From: an uncultured Atopobiaceae bacterium
Lineage (GTDB): Bacteria; Actinomycetota; Coriobacteriia; Coriobacteriales; Atopobiaceae
Length of the DNA: 6,881 bases
Assembly (NCBI GenBank): GCA_905233865.1
Contig: CAJOGH010000049.1
Coordinates: 4,204 to 11,084 of the forward strand
Reading direction: 5' to 3'
This document shows positions 1 to 5,958 of this stretch, one piece after another. Below the pieces are notes generated by a model, which was not told the origin of the DNA, ran no database searches, and worked only from the letters and a program-made list of their open reading frames with translations. The translations under genes and the position numbers were made by a program. The stretch's first letter is position 1; every line of letters starts with the position of its first letter.

Positions 1-248
1 CAAATCTTGGCCACGCCCGCCTCAAACCAGGCCTCGAGCGGCGTAGGCACCGCACCGCGCGCGCCGCCGGCCAGGTCCACCCAGCCATAGTCCCCCACGA
101 CCCGGATGTCGGCACCACGACCCTCACGCGCCAGCGCCATGAGTATGGCCTCCACACAGGCATGCGAGGCCTGTGCCGCTATCTTGCCCTTGCGCATCTT
201 GAGGTCACGCCTCACGACGATCATCTGCTTGGAACGGTATCCGGACAT
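1..248 (-). CDS. pth2: PTH2-family peptidyl-tRNA hydrolase, N-terminal part (cut by left edge)
   Basis: The visible 82 codons read MSGYRSKQMIVVRRDLK... and carry the PTH2 signature: a hydrophobic first strand (residues 8-13), RRDLKMRKGK at 13-22, and AAQASHA at 24-30 with Lys22 and His29 in the conserved active-site positions. PTH2 enzymes release peptides from peptidyl-tRNAs that dropped off the ribosome, so that the tRNA can be recycled; they act in the cytoplasm and are unrelated in fold to the usual bacterial Pth. The start at 248 is supported by an AAAGGGGAG ribosome binding site about 5 nt upstream. Residues 70-82 (PLEAWFEAGVAKI) match the family's usual PxxxW...GxxKI stretch before the last strand. 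The C-terminal part lies beyond the window. It is downstream of, and codirectional with, arcD but separated from it by a terminator, so it is probably an independent transcription unit. Confidence 0.9.
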   Translation of the reverse strand, partial: MSGYRSKQMIVVRRDLKMRKGKIAAQASHACVEAILMALAREGRGADIRVVGDYGWVDLAGGARGAVPTPLEAWFEAGVAKI

Positions 249-273
249 AGCACTCCCCTTTCGTAGCCCACAC

Positions 274-282
274 ATCCTAGCA
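274..282 (-). promoter_or_regulatory. Candidate extended -10 promoter for pth2
   Basis: On the minus strand the sequence TGCTAGGAT gives an extended -10 (TGn plus TAGGAT, four of six matches to TATAAT). It would start transcription about 20 nt before the pth2 start codon. No good -35 is visible 17 nt upstream, which an extended -10 can tolerate. It lies just past the arcD terminator, as expected if pth2 is transcribed separately. Confidence 0.35.
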
Positions 283-308
283 TGCGCACGCACCACGACC
301 ACACGCAC

Positions 309-339
309 AAAAAGGGAGCCGCCACGAGGACGGCTCCCT
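309..339 (-). terminator. Rho-independent terminator of the transporter gene
   Basis: Read on the minus strand, a perfect 9-bp stem (AGGGAGCCG at one arm, CGGCTCCCT at the other, positions 313-321 and 331-339) encloses a 9-nt loop and is followed directly by five T (309-313). It begins 42 nt after the arcD stop codon. This is a textbook intrinsic terminator separating arcD from pth2. Confidence 0.92.
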
Positions 340-381
340 CCAACGCACAGCGCACGCGCTGCGCAGTAAGTCGATCAAGCC

Positions 382-1974
382 TTACGCAGGCACAACCATC
401 ATGGCAATGGTCAGGATGACGATGCAGGCGAGGGACATGATGACGACGATCTTGGTGGCGAACTTGACCCAGGTGGGGTACTCCACGCGGGACAGAGCAA
501 GGCCACCCATGATAGCGCCGTTGGTCGGGGTGATCAGGTTCACGACACCAGAGGCGGCGCTGAAGATCATGATCATGACGGCGGGGTTGAAGCCAAGGCT
601 GGCGCACAGGGGCCCCATGATGGGCATGGACACGGTGGCCATACCAGAGGTCGAGGGAATGAGGAAGGACAGCGCGAAGTAGAGCAGGAACGACAGCGGG
701 GCAAAGATGACGCCCGAGGTGCCGGCCAGAGCGTTAGACGCGCTGTACAGGACGAAGTCGGCCAGGCCCGTGGAGCTCATGAGGACGGAGACGCCACGCG
801 ACACGGCGATGATCATGACGACGGAGACGATGTCACCCACGCCGGCCATGAACTCGTCGACGATCTCGTGCTCGGAGAGGCCACCGATGATGCCGATGAT
901 GATGGCCATGAGCAGGAACCAGGTGGTGGACTCGGCAAAGTACCACTCACCGAGGGCGGTGCCGGTCAGGAAGCCGGACCAGCCGGGGGTGACCTTCTCG
1001 ACGGTGTCGGTACCGCTGATGGAGGTGAACTCGAGCTCGCCCTCGTCGGCGGCAACCACGGTGTCAGCGTAGTTGTCCATGTCGACGTTGGTCACGACAG
1101 TCTCGGTGGAGCCACCGGCGTTGAAGACCTCAACGCCAAGCTTGGACCAGGGGATGAAGCCGATGATCATGACGACGAACGTGAGCGCGAACACGACGAG
1201 AACGGCCTTCTGACGACCGCTCAGGGCCACGTCCTCCTCCTTCTCGACCTGGCCGTAAGCGTTGTTGGCAGCGGCCAGCTCGGACTCGCTCATGAGGGTC
1301 TTGCTGGGGTCAGCCTTGACCTTCTTGGCGTAGGAGATGACGAAGAAGACGGCGAGGGCGTAGGTCACCACGAGCAGCACGAGGCCGAGACCGATGATGA
1401 TGCCCTGGTCGATGTTGAGGTCAAGAGCGGTCAGCGCAGAGCTGGCGATGCCGGTGGCAAACGGGTTGACCGTGGAGCCAAGGCAGCCGACGCCGGCGCC
1501 CAGAAGGACCATCATGGCGCCGGTAAGGGCGTCAAAGCCAGCCGCCATCATCGTGGCGGACAGCAGGGCGTAGAAGCCCACGGACTCCTCGCAGAAGCCG
1601 TAGGTGGAGCCCATGATGGCAAAGAGGGCCATAAGAATGGGGATGAGCTTGAGCTCGTTGCCGCCCATCTTCTTGACCAGCTTGGTGATGCCGGCGTTGA
1701 GCGCGTCGGTCTTGTTCACGATGCCCAGGAAGCCACCGAGGACGAGAACGAACAGGCAGACGTCAATGGCGTCGCCAAAGCCCTTGACGGGGGCCATCAG
1801 GAAGTCAGGCAGGGTGGCGCCGGTGATGACCGCCTCGGCACCCTCGGCGTCGGTGACCGACATACCATTCATAAAGACGGTGATCAGGGCAACGACAGCC
1901 AGGATGATCAGGATGATCGAGAAGGAAGTTAGCATCTTCCTTTTCTTCTTAGGCTGCGTCGATGAATCTGACAT
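382..1974 (-). CDS. arcD: YfcC/DcuC-family membrane transporter, probable arginine/ornithine exchanger ArcD
   Basis: A 530-residue polytopic membrane protein with about 12-13 hydrophobic segments (first at 15-35, last at 508-528) and a short polybasic cytoplasmic N-terminus (residues 9-13). Family landmarks of YfcC/C4-dicarboxylate anaerobic carriers are visible: NKTDALNAGI (87-96), GSTYGFCEES (122-131), GSTVNPFATGIASS (166-179), IIGIIGGLSEHEIVDEF (359-375), PSTSGMATVS (440-449) and NLITPTNGAIMGG (479-491). In streptococci the ADI-cluster ArcD belongs to this family and exchanges arginine for ornithine. That substrate is inferred here from gene context, since the family also holds uncharacterised members. 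Start choice: the ATG at 1974 has AAAGGAG 8 nt upstream; an in-frame ATG 10 codons earlier has no such site. An acidic stretch (about 283-347) between membrane segments looks long for the family. The gene follows arcT but has a 285-bp leader of its own, so separate transcription is likely. Confidence 0.85.
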   Translation of the reverse strand: MSDSSTQPKKKRKMLTSFSIILIILAVVALITVFMNGMSVTDAEGAEAVITGATLPDFLMAPVKGFGDAIDVCLFVLVLGGFLGIVNKTDALNAGITKLVKKMGGNELKLIPILMALFAIMGSTYGFCEESVGFYALLSATMMAAGFDALTGAMMVLLGAGVGCLGSTVNPFATGIASSALTALDLNIDQGIIIGLGLVLLVVTYALAVFFVISYAKKVKADPSKTLMSESELAAANNAYGQVEKEEDVALSGRQKAVLVVFALTFVVMIIGFIPWSKLGVEVFNAGGSTETVVTNVDMDNYADTVVAADEGELEFTSISGTDTVEKVTPGWSGFLTGTALGEWYFAESTTWFLLMAIIIGIIGGLSEHEIVDEFMAGVGDIVSVVMIIAVSRGVSVLMSSTGLADFVLYSASNALAGTSGVIFAPLSFLLYFALSFLIPSTSGMATVSMPIMGPLCASLGFNPAVMIMIFSAASGVVNLITPTNGAIMGGLALSRVEYPTWVKFATKIVVIMSLACIVILTIAMMVVPA

Positions 1975-2066
1975 GAGCGCAACTCCTTTCGGTGCACAAG
2001 GCACAACTAATCGAACAAACCAACAATTAACTGAACGTGAACAAAAACTTCAACGTACGTCCATAT

Positions 2067-2095
2067 ATGTTACACGTTTGCTTCCTGATGCACAA
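2067..2095 (-). promoter_or_regulatory. Candidate promoter of arcD
   Basis: On the minus strand TTGTGC (2090-2095, three of six) and TAACAT (2067-2072, four of six) are separated by 17 nt. A start near 2060 would leave a leader of about 85 nt before the arcD ATG. The hexamers are imperfect, which would fit an activator-dependent promoter with the shared 15-bp element centred some 20 nt upstream of the -35. Confidence 0.4.
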
Positions 2096-2108
2096 GGGTC
2101 AATTTGAG

Positions 2109-2123
2109 CCAATATCCAATAAG
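2109..2123 (-). promoter_or_regulatory. Shared 15-bp element, arcD copy (CTTATTGGATATTGG)
   Basis: On the minus strand this reads CTTATTGGATATTGG. The same 15-mer with one mismatch occurs in the same orientation inside the arcA promoter at 5968-5982. It contains two ATTGG units 7 bp apart. Here it lies just upstream of the candidate arcD -35. I infer a binding site for a regulator common to both ADI transcription units; the regulator is unknown. Confidence 0.5.
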
Positions 2124-2201
2124 ACGCTCGAATAGAAACACCATCTGACACAATAGATACAGGTAATACACAGGTGCATCTGAGGCCGTGTTCAAAAATA
2201 G

Positions 2202-2211
2202 ATATGCATAT
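2202..2211. promoter_or_regulatory. ATATGCATAT palindrome
   Basis: A perfect 10-bp palindrome, overlapping GCATATGC (2206-2213), about 48 nt after the arcT stop and followed on the minus strand by TATTTTTG. It could be an operator half-site array or a very weak terminator stem. The sequence does not decide between them. Confidence 0.3.
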
Positions 2212-2220
2212 GCCTTAGAA

Positions 2221-2233
2221 GATATCCGATATC
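2221..2233. promoter_or_regulatory. GATATC-C-GATATC palindrome
   Basis: A perfect 6-1-6 palindrome. Its inner ATATC-N-GATAT core recurs at 6125-6135 upstream of arcA. The symmetric form around one central base is typical of a dimeric protein binding site, though no known regulator consensus is recognised. Confidence 0.4.
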
Positions 2234-2259
2234 GAGAAGAACATATTTGTGCGGCTCCC

Positions 2260-3381
2260 CTAGTCGAACTTCTCGCGCATATACTCGCTCAACGTCTGGA
2301 GCCCCTCACGCAGGACGGGCTCGGGTGCGCAATAGCCAAGCCGCGCGCCACGAGGTAGGTCAAAGCGGCTGCCCGGGACGAGCAGGACGCCGGTGTCACG
2401 CAAGAGATCGAGGCAGAACGTCTCGTCATCGACCGGGATGTCCAGGCGCATGTAGCTGACGCTCACACCCTTGGGAGGGATCCAGCTCGCGCGGCTCTCT
2501 CCTGCCATCCACTCGTTGACGATCTCGCGGTTGGTGCGGATGATCTTGAGGTTGCGCTCGATGACGCGCTCGCGGTTGCGCAGGACATAGGTGGCCAGCG
2601 CATCGTTGAACACACCGCTGCAGATCATCGTGTAGTCGCGAAGCACGCGCATGCGGTCGGCAAGCTCCTTGTTGCTGACCGTCCAACCACAACGCGCTGC
2701 AGGCACGCTGTAGTCCTTGCTCACGCTGTTGGTAACCACGCCCTTGTCATAGAGGTCCACGATGCTCGTGCACTTCTCGGGCTCCTCGAGCGGGAAGAAG
2801 ACCTCGTCGCAGAGGATCCATGCGTCTACGCTGCGGGCGATCTCAACGATCTCCTCCATGACCTCGGTCGTGATGACAGCACCGAGCGGGTTGCTCGCGT
2901 TGTTTACACAGATGAGCTTGGTGTCCGGCCTCACGAGCCTCTTGAGCTCGTCGATGCGCGGCTGCCAGCCGTCCTCCTCGTGAATGACCCAGTGGTCGAC
3001 CTTGGCGCCAAGTGCCTCGGGCAGGTCATAGAGGGGCTGGTAGGTGGGATACTCGGCAACCACATGGTCGCCGGGCTCGACCAGCGCCATGATGGCGTTG
3101 AGGTTGGCGCCGGTGCCGCCGTTCATCTGGAGGACGTTGTCGGGATCGACGCTCTTGTAGAGCTTTGCGACCTCCTGCTTGAACTCGACCGAGCCCTCGA
3201 TGAAACCGTAGTTCATCTTCCTGCGGTTGAGCTGCTCGTAAAACGTCGAACCACCCTCACCGTCAAGCTCGAGGATCTCACCCATAGTAAGACTCGCGAT
3301 AGTGCTCTGGGCGATGTCGAGACGAGCCTCGTGCTCATAGTCGTTCAAAAACGCCTCAACGCCTATGGCCTCGATCTTCAT
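2260..3381 (-). CDS. arcT: Class I/II fold PLP-dependent aminotransferase, ArcT-like
   Basis: A 373-residue fold-type I aminotransferase. By alignment to aspartate aminotransferase positions, Asn164 (in NNASNPLG), Asp192 (in CDEVFF), Lys222 (in SVSKDY, the Schiff-base lysine), Arg230 and Arg347 (in ARLGY) are all present, so the enzyme should be active. The usual DEVY tyrosine is a phenylalanine (Phe195). The N-terminus (VEAFLNDYE, then DIAQSTIASLT) is typical of a subgroup that, from memory, resembles capreomycidine synthase, whose substrate is an arginine derivative. Its place in an ADI cluster parallels arcT, described as a transaminase gene in the Lactobacillus sakei arc cluster; its substrate there is not established and remains unknown here. 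The ATG at 3381 has GAGGGAG about 10 nt upstream; a longer in-frame extension is Arg/Ser/Pro-rich, lies over the arcB end and terminator, and is not credible. It sits 31 nt behind the arcB terminator hairpin with no visible promoter. Confidence 0.85.
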   Translation of the reverse strand: MKIEAIGVEAFLNDYEHEARLDIAQSTIASLTMGEILELDGEGGSTFYEQLNRRKMNYGFIEGSVEFKQEVAKLYKSVDPDNVLQMNGGTGANLNAIMALVEPGDHVVAEYPTYQPLYDLPEALGAKVDHWVIHEEDGWQPRIDELKRLVRPDTKLICVNNASNPLGAVITTEVMEEIVEIARSVDAWILCDEVFFPLEEPEKCTSIVDLYDKGVVTNSVSKDYSVPAARCGWTVSNKELADRMRVLRDYTMICSGVFNDALATYVLRNRERVIERNLKIIRTNREIVNEWMAGESRASWIPPKGVSVSYMRLDIPVDDETFCLDLLRDTGVLLVPGSRFDLPRGARLGYCAPEPVLREGLQTLSEYMREKFD

Positions 3382-3412
3382 GAGTACCCATCTCCCTCGC
3401 GCAAACAAAGAA

Positions 3413-3442
3413 GGTGCGCCACCCCAAACGGGATGGCGCACC
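3413..3442 (-). terminator. Terminator-like hairpin between arcB and arcT
   Basis: On the minus strand GGTGCGCCA pairs perfectly with TGGCGCACC; the stem continues through a U-G wobble and CCC/GGG, giving 13 bp around a GUUU loop. The following TTCTTTGTTTG tract is T-rich but interrupted. It starts 18 nt after the arcB stop. It should terminate or attenuate transcription before arcT. An imperfect T tract suggests partial read-through. Confidence 0.8.
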
Positions 3443-3460
3443 AAAGAAATGCAGCTAAAC

Positions 3461-4453
3461 CTACTTGAGGGTCGCGTACATGATGGCCTTGATGGTGTGC
3501 ATGCGGTTCTCGGCCTCGTCGAAGACCTTGGACGCCTTGGACTCGAAGACCTCGTCCGCAACCTCCATCTCGGTGACGCCGAACTTCTTGGCGATGTCAG
3601 CACCGATGGTGGTGTTGGTGTCGTGGAAGGAGGGCAGGCAGTGCATGAAGATCGCGTTGTCGTGGCAGCGGTCCATGACCTCCTTAGTCACACGGTAGGG
3701 CTCGAGGAGCTCGATGCGCTTGGCCCAGAGCTCGTCGGGCTCGCCCATGGAGACCCAGATGTCGGTGTAGATGACGTCAGCGTCGGTGGTGCCGGCAACG
3801 ACATCCTCGGTCAGCGTGATGGTGCAGCCGTTCTCGGCAGCGATCTCGCGGCACTTCTCGACCAGCTCGGCGTTGGGCATCTGCTCCTTGGGGCCGCAGG
3901 CGGTGAAGTTGAGGCCCAGCTTGGCGCAGACGACCATGAGGGAGTTGCCCACGTTGTTGCCGGCGTCGCCCATGAAGGTGAAGTTGAGGCCGCGAAGGTC
4001 GCCGAAATTCTCCTTGACGGTGAGCATGTCAGCGATCATCTGCGTGGGGTGGAACTCGTCGGTCAGGCCGTTCCAGACGGGCACGCCGGCCTTCTCAGCG
4101 AGCTCCTCGACGAGCTCCTGGGAGAAGCCACGGTACTCGATGCCGTCATACATGCGGCCAAGGACGCGAGCGGTGTCCTCGATGGACTCCTTCTTGCCCA
4201 TCTGCGACGAGCCGGGATCCAGGTAGGTGACGCCCATGCCCAGATCCATGCCGCCGACCTCGAAGGAGCAGCGGGTGCGCGTGGAGGTCTTCTCAAAGAG
4301 GAGGACGATGTTCTTGCCCTCGAGGTAACGGTGAGGGATGCCGGCGCGCTTCATGCGCTTGAAGTCGGCGGAGAGGTCGATCAGGTACTCGATCTCGGCG
4401 GGGGTGAAGTCGAGGAGCTTGAGGAAGTGACGACCGCGAAGGTTGACGCCCAT
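3461..4453 (-). CDS. arcB: Ornithine carbamoyltransferase, catabolic (ADI pathway)
   Basis: A full-length 330-residue enzyme. The carbamoyl-phosphate binding motif STRTR is at 57-61, the downstream GSSQMGKKES loop at 81-90, MYDGIEYRGF at 101-110, HPTQ at 135-138, DIWVSMGE at 231-238 (ornithine-binding SMG loop) and the catalytic HCLP at 271-274, followed by SFHD. In the ADI direction it converts citrulline and phosphate to ornithine and carbamoyl phosphate in the cytoplasm. The catabolic assignment rests on its position directly after arcA, not on sequence alone. The ATG at 4453 has AAAGGA about 7 nt upstream. It lies 123 nt after arcA with no clear promoter in the gap, so cotranscription with arcA is likely; a strong hairpin downstream ends or weakens the transcript. 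Like arcA it avoids TTA, CTA and TCA codons completely, suggesting high expression. Confidence 0.97.
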   Translation of the reverse strand: MGVNLRGRHFLKLLDFTPAEIEYLIDLSADFKRMKRAGIPHRYLEGKNIVLLFEKTSTRTRCSFEVGGMDLGMGVTYLDPGSSQMGKKESIEDTARVLGRMYDGIEYRGFSQELVEELAEKAGVPVWNGLTDEFHPTQMIADMLTVKENFGDLRGLNFTFMGDAGNNVGNSLMVVCAKLGLNFTACGPKEQMPNAELVEKCREIAAENGCTITLTEDVVAGTTDADVIYTDIWVSMGEPDELWAKRIELLEPYRVTKEVMDRCHDNAIFMHCLPSFHDTNTTIGADIAKKFGVTEMEVADEVFESKASKVFDEAENRMHTIKAIMYATLK

Positions 4454-4529
4454 GATGGGTCCTTTCTTACGAACTTACTTGCTTGCACCGGCGCATAAGA
4501 TACGTCGGGTGGTGCCTAGTCATGCATGT

Positions 4530-4555
4530 CCCGGGGAGGCGCGTACCTCCCCGGG
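4530..4555 (-). promoter_or_regulatory. GC-rich intercistronic hairpin between arcA and arcB
   Basis: A perfect 10-bp inverted repeat, CCCGGGGAGG (4530-4539) and CCTCCCCGGG (4546-4555), surrounds a 6-nt loop 21 nt after the arcA stop. No T tract follows on the minus strand, so it is not a standard intrinsic terminator. It may protect the arcA message 3' end, set the arcA:arcB ratio, or be the U-less type of terminator proposed for some actinobacteria. Confidence 0.7.
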
Positions 4556-4576
4556 CACAGGTGGAGCGGTGTGAGA

Positions 4577-5836
4577 CTAACCCTCACGCCAGAAGGGCAT
4601 GCTCATGCAGCGGGGGCCGCCACGGCCGCGGGAGAGCTCGGCCGAAGGAACCACGAGGAGCTCGAGGCCCTCCTTGTAGAGCACGTCGTTGGAGACGGTG
4701 TTGCGCTGGTAGACGCAGATCTTGCCAGGGGCGACGCAGAGCGTGTTGGAACCGTCGTTCCACTGCTCGCGGGAGGCCGCGATGGGGTCACCGCCGCCGC
4801 ACTTGATCAGCTTGACCGCGTCGAGGTCGAGCGCCTTGGCGAGCACGTGCTCGAGGGTGTCGTTCATCTCCTCGATCTTGACCTCGCCCTGGGCGTTGCC
4901 CTTGGTGAGCTTGAAGACCTGGAGGGTACCCATGATGTTGGGGTGGATGGTGAACTTGTCCACGTCGATCTGGGTGAAGACCGTATCCAGGTGCATGAAG
5001 GCGCGGGAGTTGGGGATGTTGAAGGCGTAGATGGTGTCGATCTCGGAGACGTCACCGGTCTGCGCGGTGCCCCAGAACATGTTCTGCGCCATGGTGTCGA
5101 TGGCGGCAGCCTGGGTGCGCTGCGAGATGCCAACGGCCAGGGTGTGGGCGTTGAGGTTGAGGACGTCGCCACCCTCGGTGTGGAAGGCGGAGTCGCGACG
5201 GTACCACAGCGGGGAGTCGCAGTAGTCGGGGTGGTACTTGAAGATGTACTTGCCGTAGATGGTCTCGCGGTTACGCGTGACGGAGAACATACGGTTGAGG
5301 TTGACGCCGTGACCGACGATCGCGAACGGGTCGCGGGTGAAGTAGGTGTTGGGCATCGGGTTGGCGATCAGGAAGGACTCGCCGTCGGCGTCGGCGCCCA
5401 CGAGGTCGTCGAGCGTCTTGGTGCTGGACAGCGGCATGTCGATCTCGGCCTTGGTGATGCCGGCGATGGTCTTGTCGACAAAGGCCTTGGTGTCGCTGAT
5501 GGAGTCGAGGTACTCCTTGACAACGCGCTTCATCTCGTTGCCGCGGATGTCAGCCTCCTCGATCCACTGGTTGGTGAACTCCTCACGGGCGCCGTCAGCG
5601 GCGTCGAGAGCCTCAGCCATAAGCTTCTCGAGGTACAGGACCTCGACACCCTGCTCGCGCAGGATCTCTGCGAAGCGGTCGTGCTCCTGCTGGGCGACCT
5701 CCAGGAAGGGAATGTCGTCAAAGAGAAGCGTCTCGAGGTCCTCCGCGGGAAGGTTCAGCAGCTCCTCACCAGGGCGGTGAAGGCAGACCTTCTTGAGGGG
5801 ATCAATTTCGCTGTGGACGTTAAGCCCCTTGCTCAT
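4577..5836 (-). CDS. arcA: Arginine deiminase
   Basis: A full-length 419-residue guanidino-group hydrolase that converts L-arginine and water to L-citrulline and ammonia, the first step of the ADI pathway. All family landmarks are in place: the N-terminal SEIDPLKKVCLHRPG (9-23), NPMPNTYFTRDPF (159-171) with Asp169, HTEGGD (219-224) with Glu221, MHLDTVF (281-287) with His282 and Asp284, NDGSNTL (360-366), and the C-terminal RGRGGPRCMSMPFWRE, where Cys410 is the nucleophile. The start at 5836 agrees with the family N-terminus and has AGGAGG 4 nt upstream, with a second AAAGGAG next to it. It is the first gene of the cluster; arcB follows after 123 nt. No TTA, CTA or TCA codon occurs in the gene, so the aligned antisense frame stays open throughout, a sign of strong codon selection in a highly expressed gene. 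Confidence 0.98.
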   Translation of the reverse strand: MSKGLNVHSEIDPLKKVCLHRPGEELLNLPAEDLETLLFDDIPFLEVAQQEHDRFAEILREQGVEVLYLEKLMAEALDAADGAREEFTNQWIEEADIRGNEMKRVVKEYLDSISDTKAFVDKTIAGITKAEIDMPLSSTKTLDDLVGADADGESFLIANPMPNTYFTRDPFAIVGHGVNLNRMFSVTRNRETIYGKYIFKYHPDYCDSPLWYRRDSAFHTEGGDVLNLNAHTLAVGISQRTQAAAIDTMAQNMFWGTAQTGDVSEIDTIYAFNIPNSRAFMHLDTVFTQIDVDKFTIHPNIMGTLQVFKLTKGNAQGEVKIEEMNDTLEHVLAKALDLDAVKLIKCGGGDPIAASREQWNDGSNTLCVAPGKICVYQRNTVSNDVLYKEGLELLVVPSAELSRGRGGPRCMSMPFWREG

Positions 5837-5840
5837 GATG

Positions 5841-5854
5841 CCTCCTACTCCTTT
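5841..5854 (-). promoter_or_regulatory. Tandem Shine-Dalgarno sites of arcA
   Basis: The minus strand holds AAAGGAG (5848-5854) and AGGAGG (5841-5846) in succession, the latter 4 nt from the ATG. Only one start codon is served. A 5-bp hairpin (ACCGG/CCGGT, 5858-5872) lies just upstream. Strong initiation fits high expression. Confidence 0.7.
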
Positions 5855-5958
5855 CGTACCGGGAATGCCGGTGATCGAATTGATTGGTAAATGGGTGTTC
5901 GTGTGTGGTCGCGGCGGCCAAGGTGATCAGGCTCGGCTACGACGCGGCCAACTCGTTC

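Larger units (their letters stand above)
1975..2259. other. AT-rich regulatory gap between arcT and arcD
   Basis: This 285-bp gap is visibly richer in A/T than the flanking genes and holds no plausible coding sequence. On the minus strand, going from arcT to arcD, it contains a GATATC-C-GATATC palindrome (2221-2233), an ATATGCATAT palindrome (2202-2211) followed by T5 (2194-2198), the 15-bp element shared with the arcA promoter (2109-2123), a candidate promoter (2067-2095), an ACGTACGT palindrome (2053-2060) and the arcD ribosome binding site. I see no convincing terminator for arcT; the weak AU-rich palindrome plus T5 is the only candidate, so some read-through from arcT into arcD is possible. 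Confidence 0.6.

Noticed and set aside
1936..1953. PKKKRK at the ArcD N-terminus, identical to the core of a viral nuclear localisation signal
   Set aside because: In a bacterial membrane protein a basic cytoplasmic N-terminus before the first membrane segment is explained by the positive-inside rule; the resemblance is coincidental.
3382..3603. N-terminal extension of the aminotransferase of about 74 residues
   Set aside because: It overlaps the arcB 3' end and the terminator, is Arg/Ser/Pro-rich, and the ATG at 3381 has a good ribosome binding site and a family-like N-terminus.
4526..5890. Long plus-strand open frame (over 450 codons) opposite arcA, and similar ones opposite arcB (3365-4498) and arcD (868-1932)
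   Set aside because: They are codon-aligned antisense shadows caused by the absence of TTA, CTA and TCA codons in the real genes. They have Gly/Val/Glu/Asp-rich low-complexity translations and no family resemblance, whereas the minus-strand products are unmistakable.
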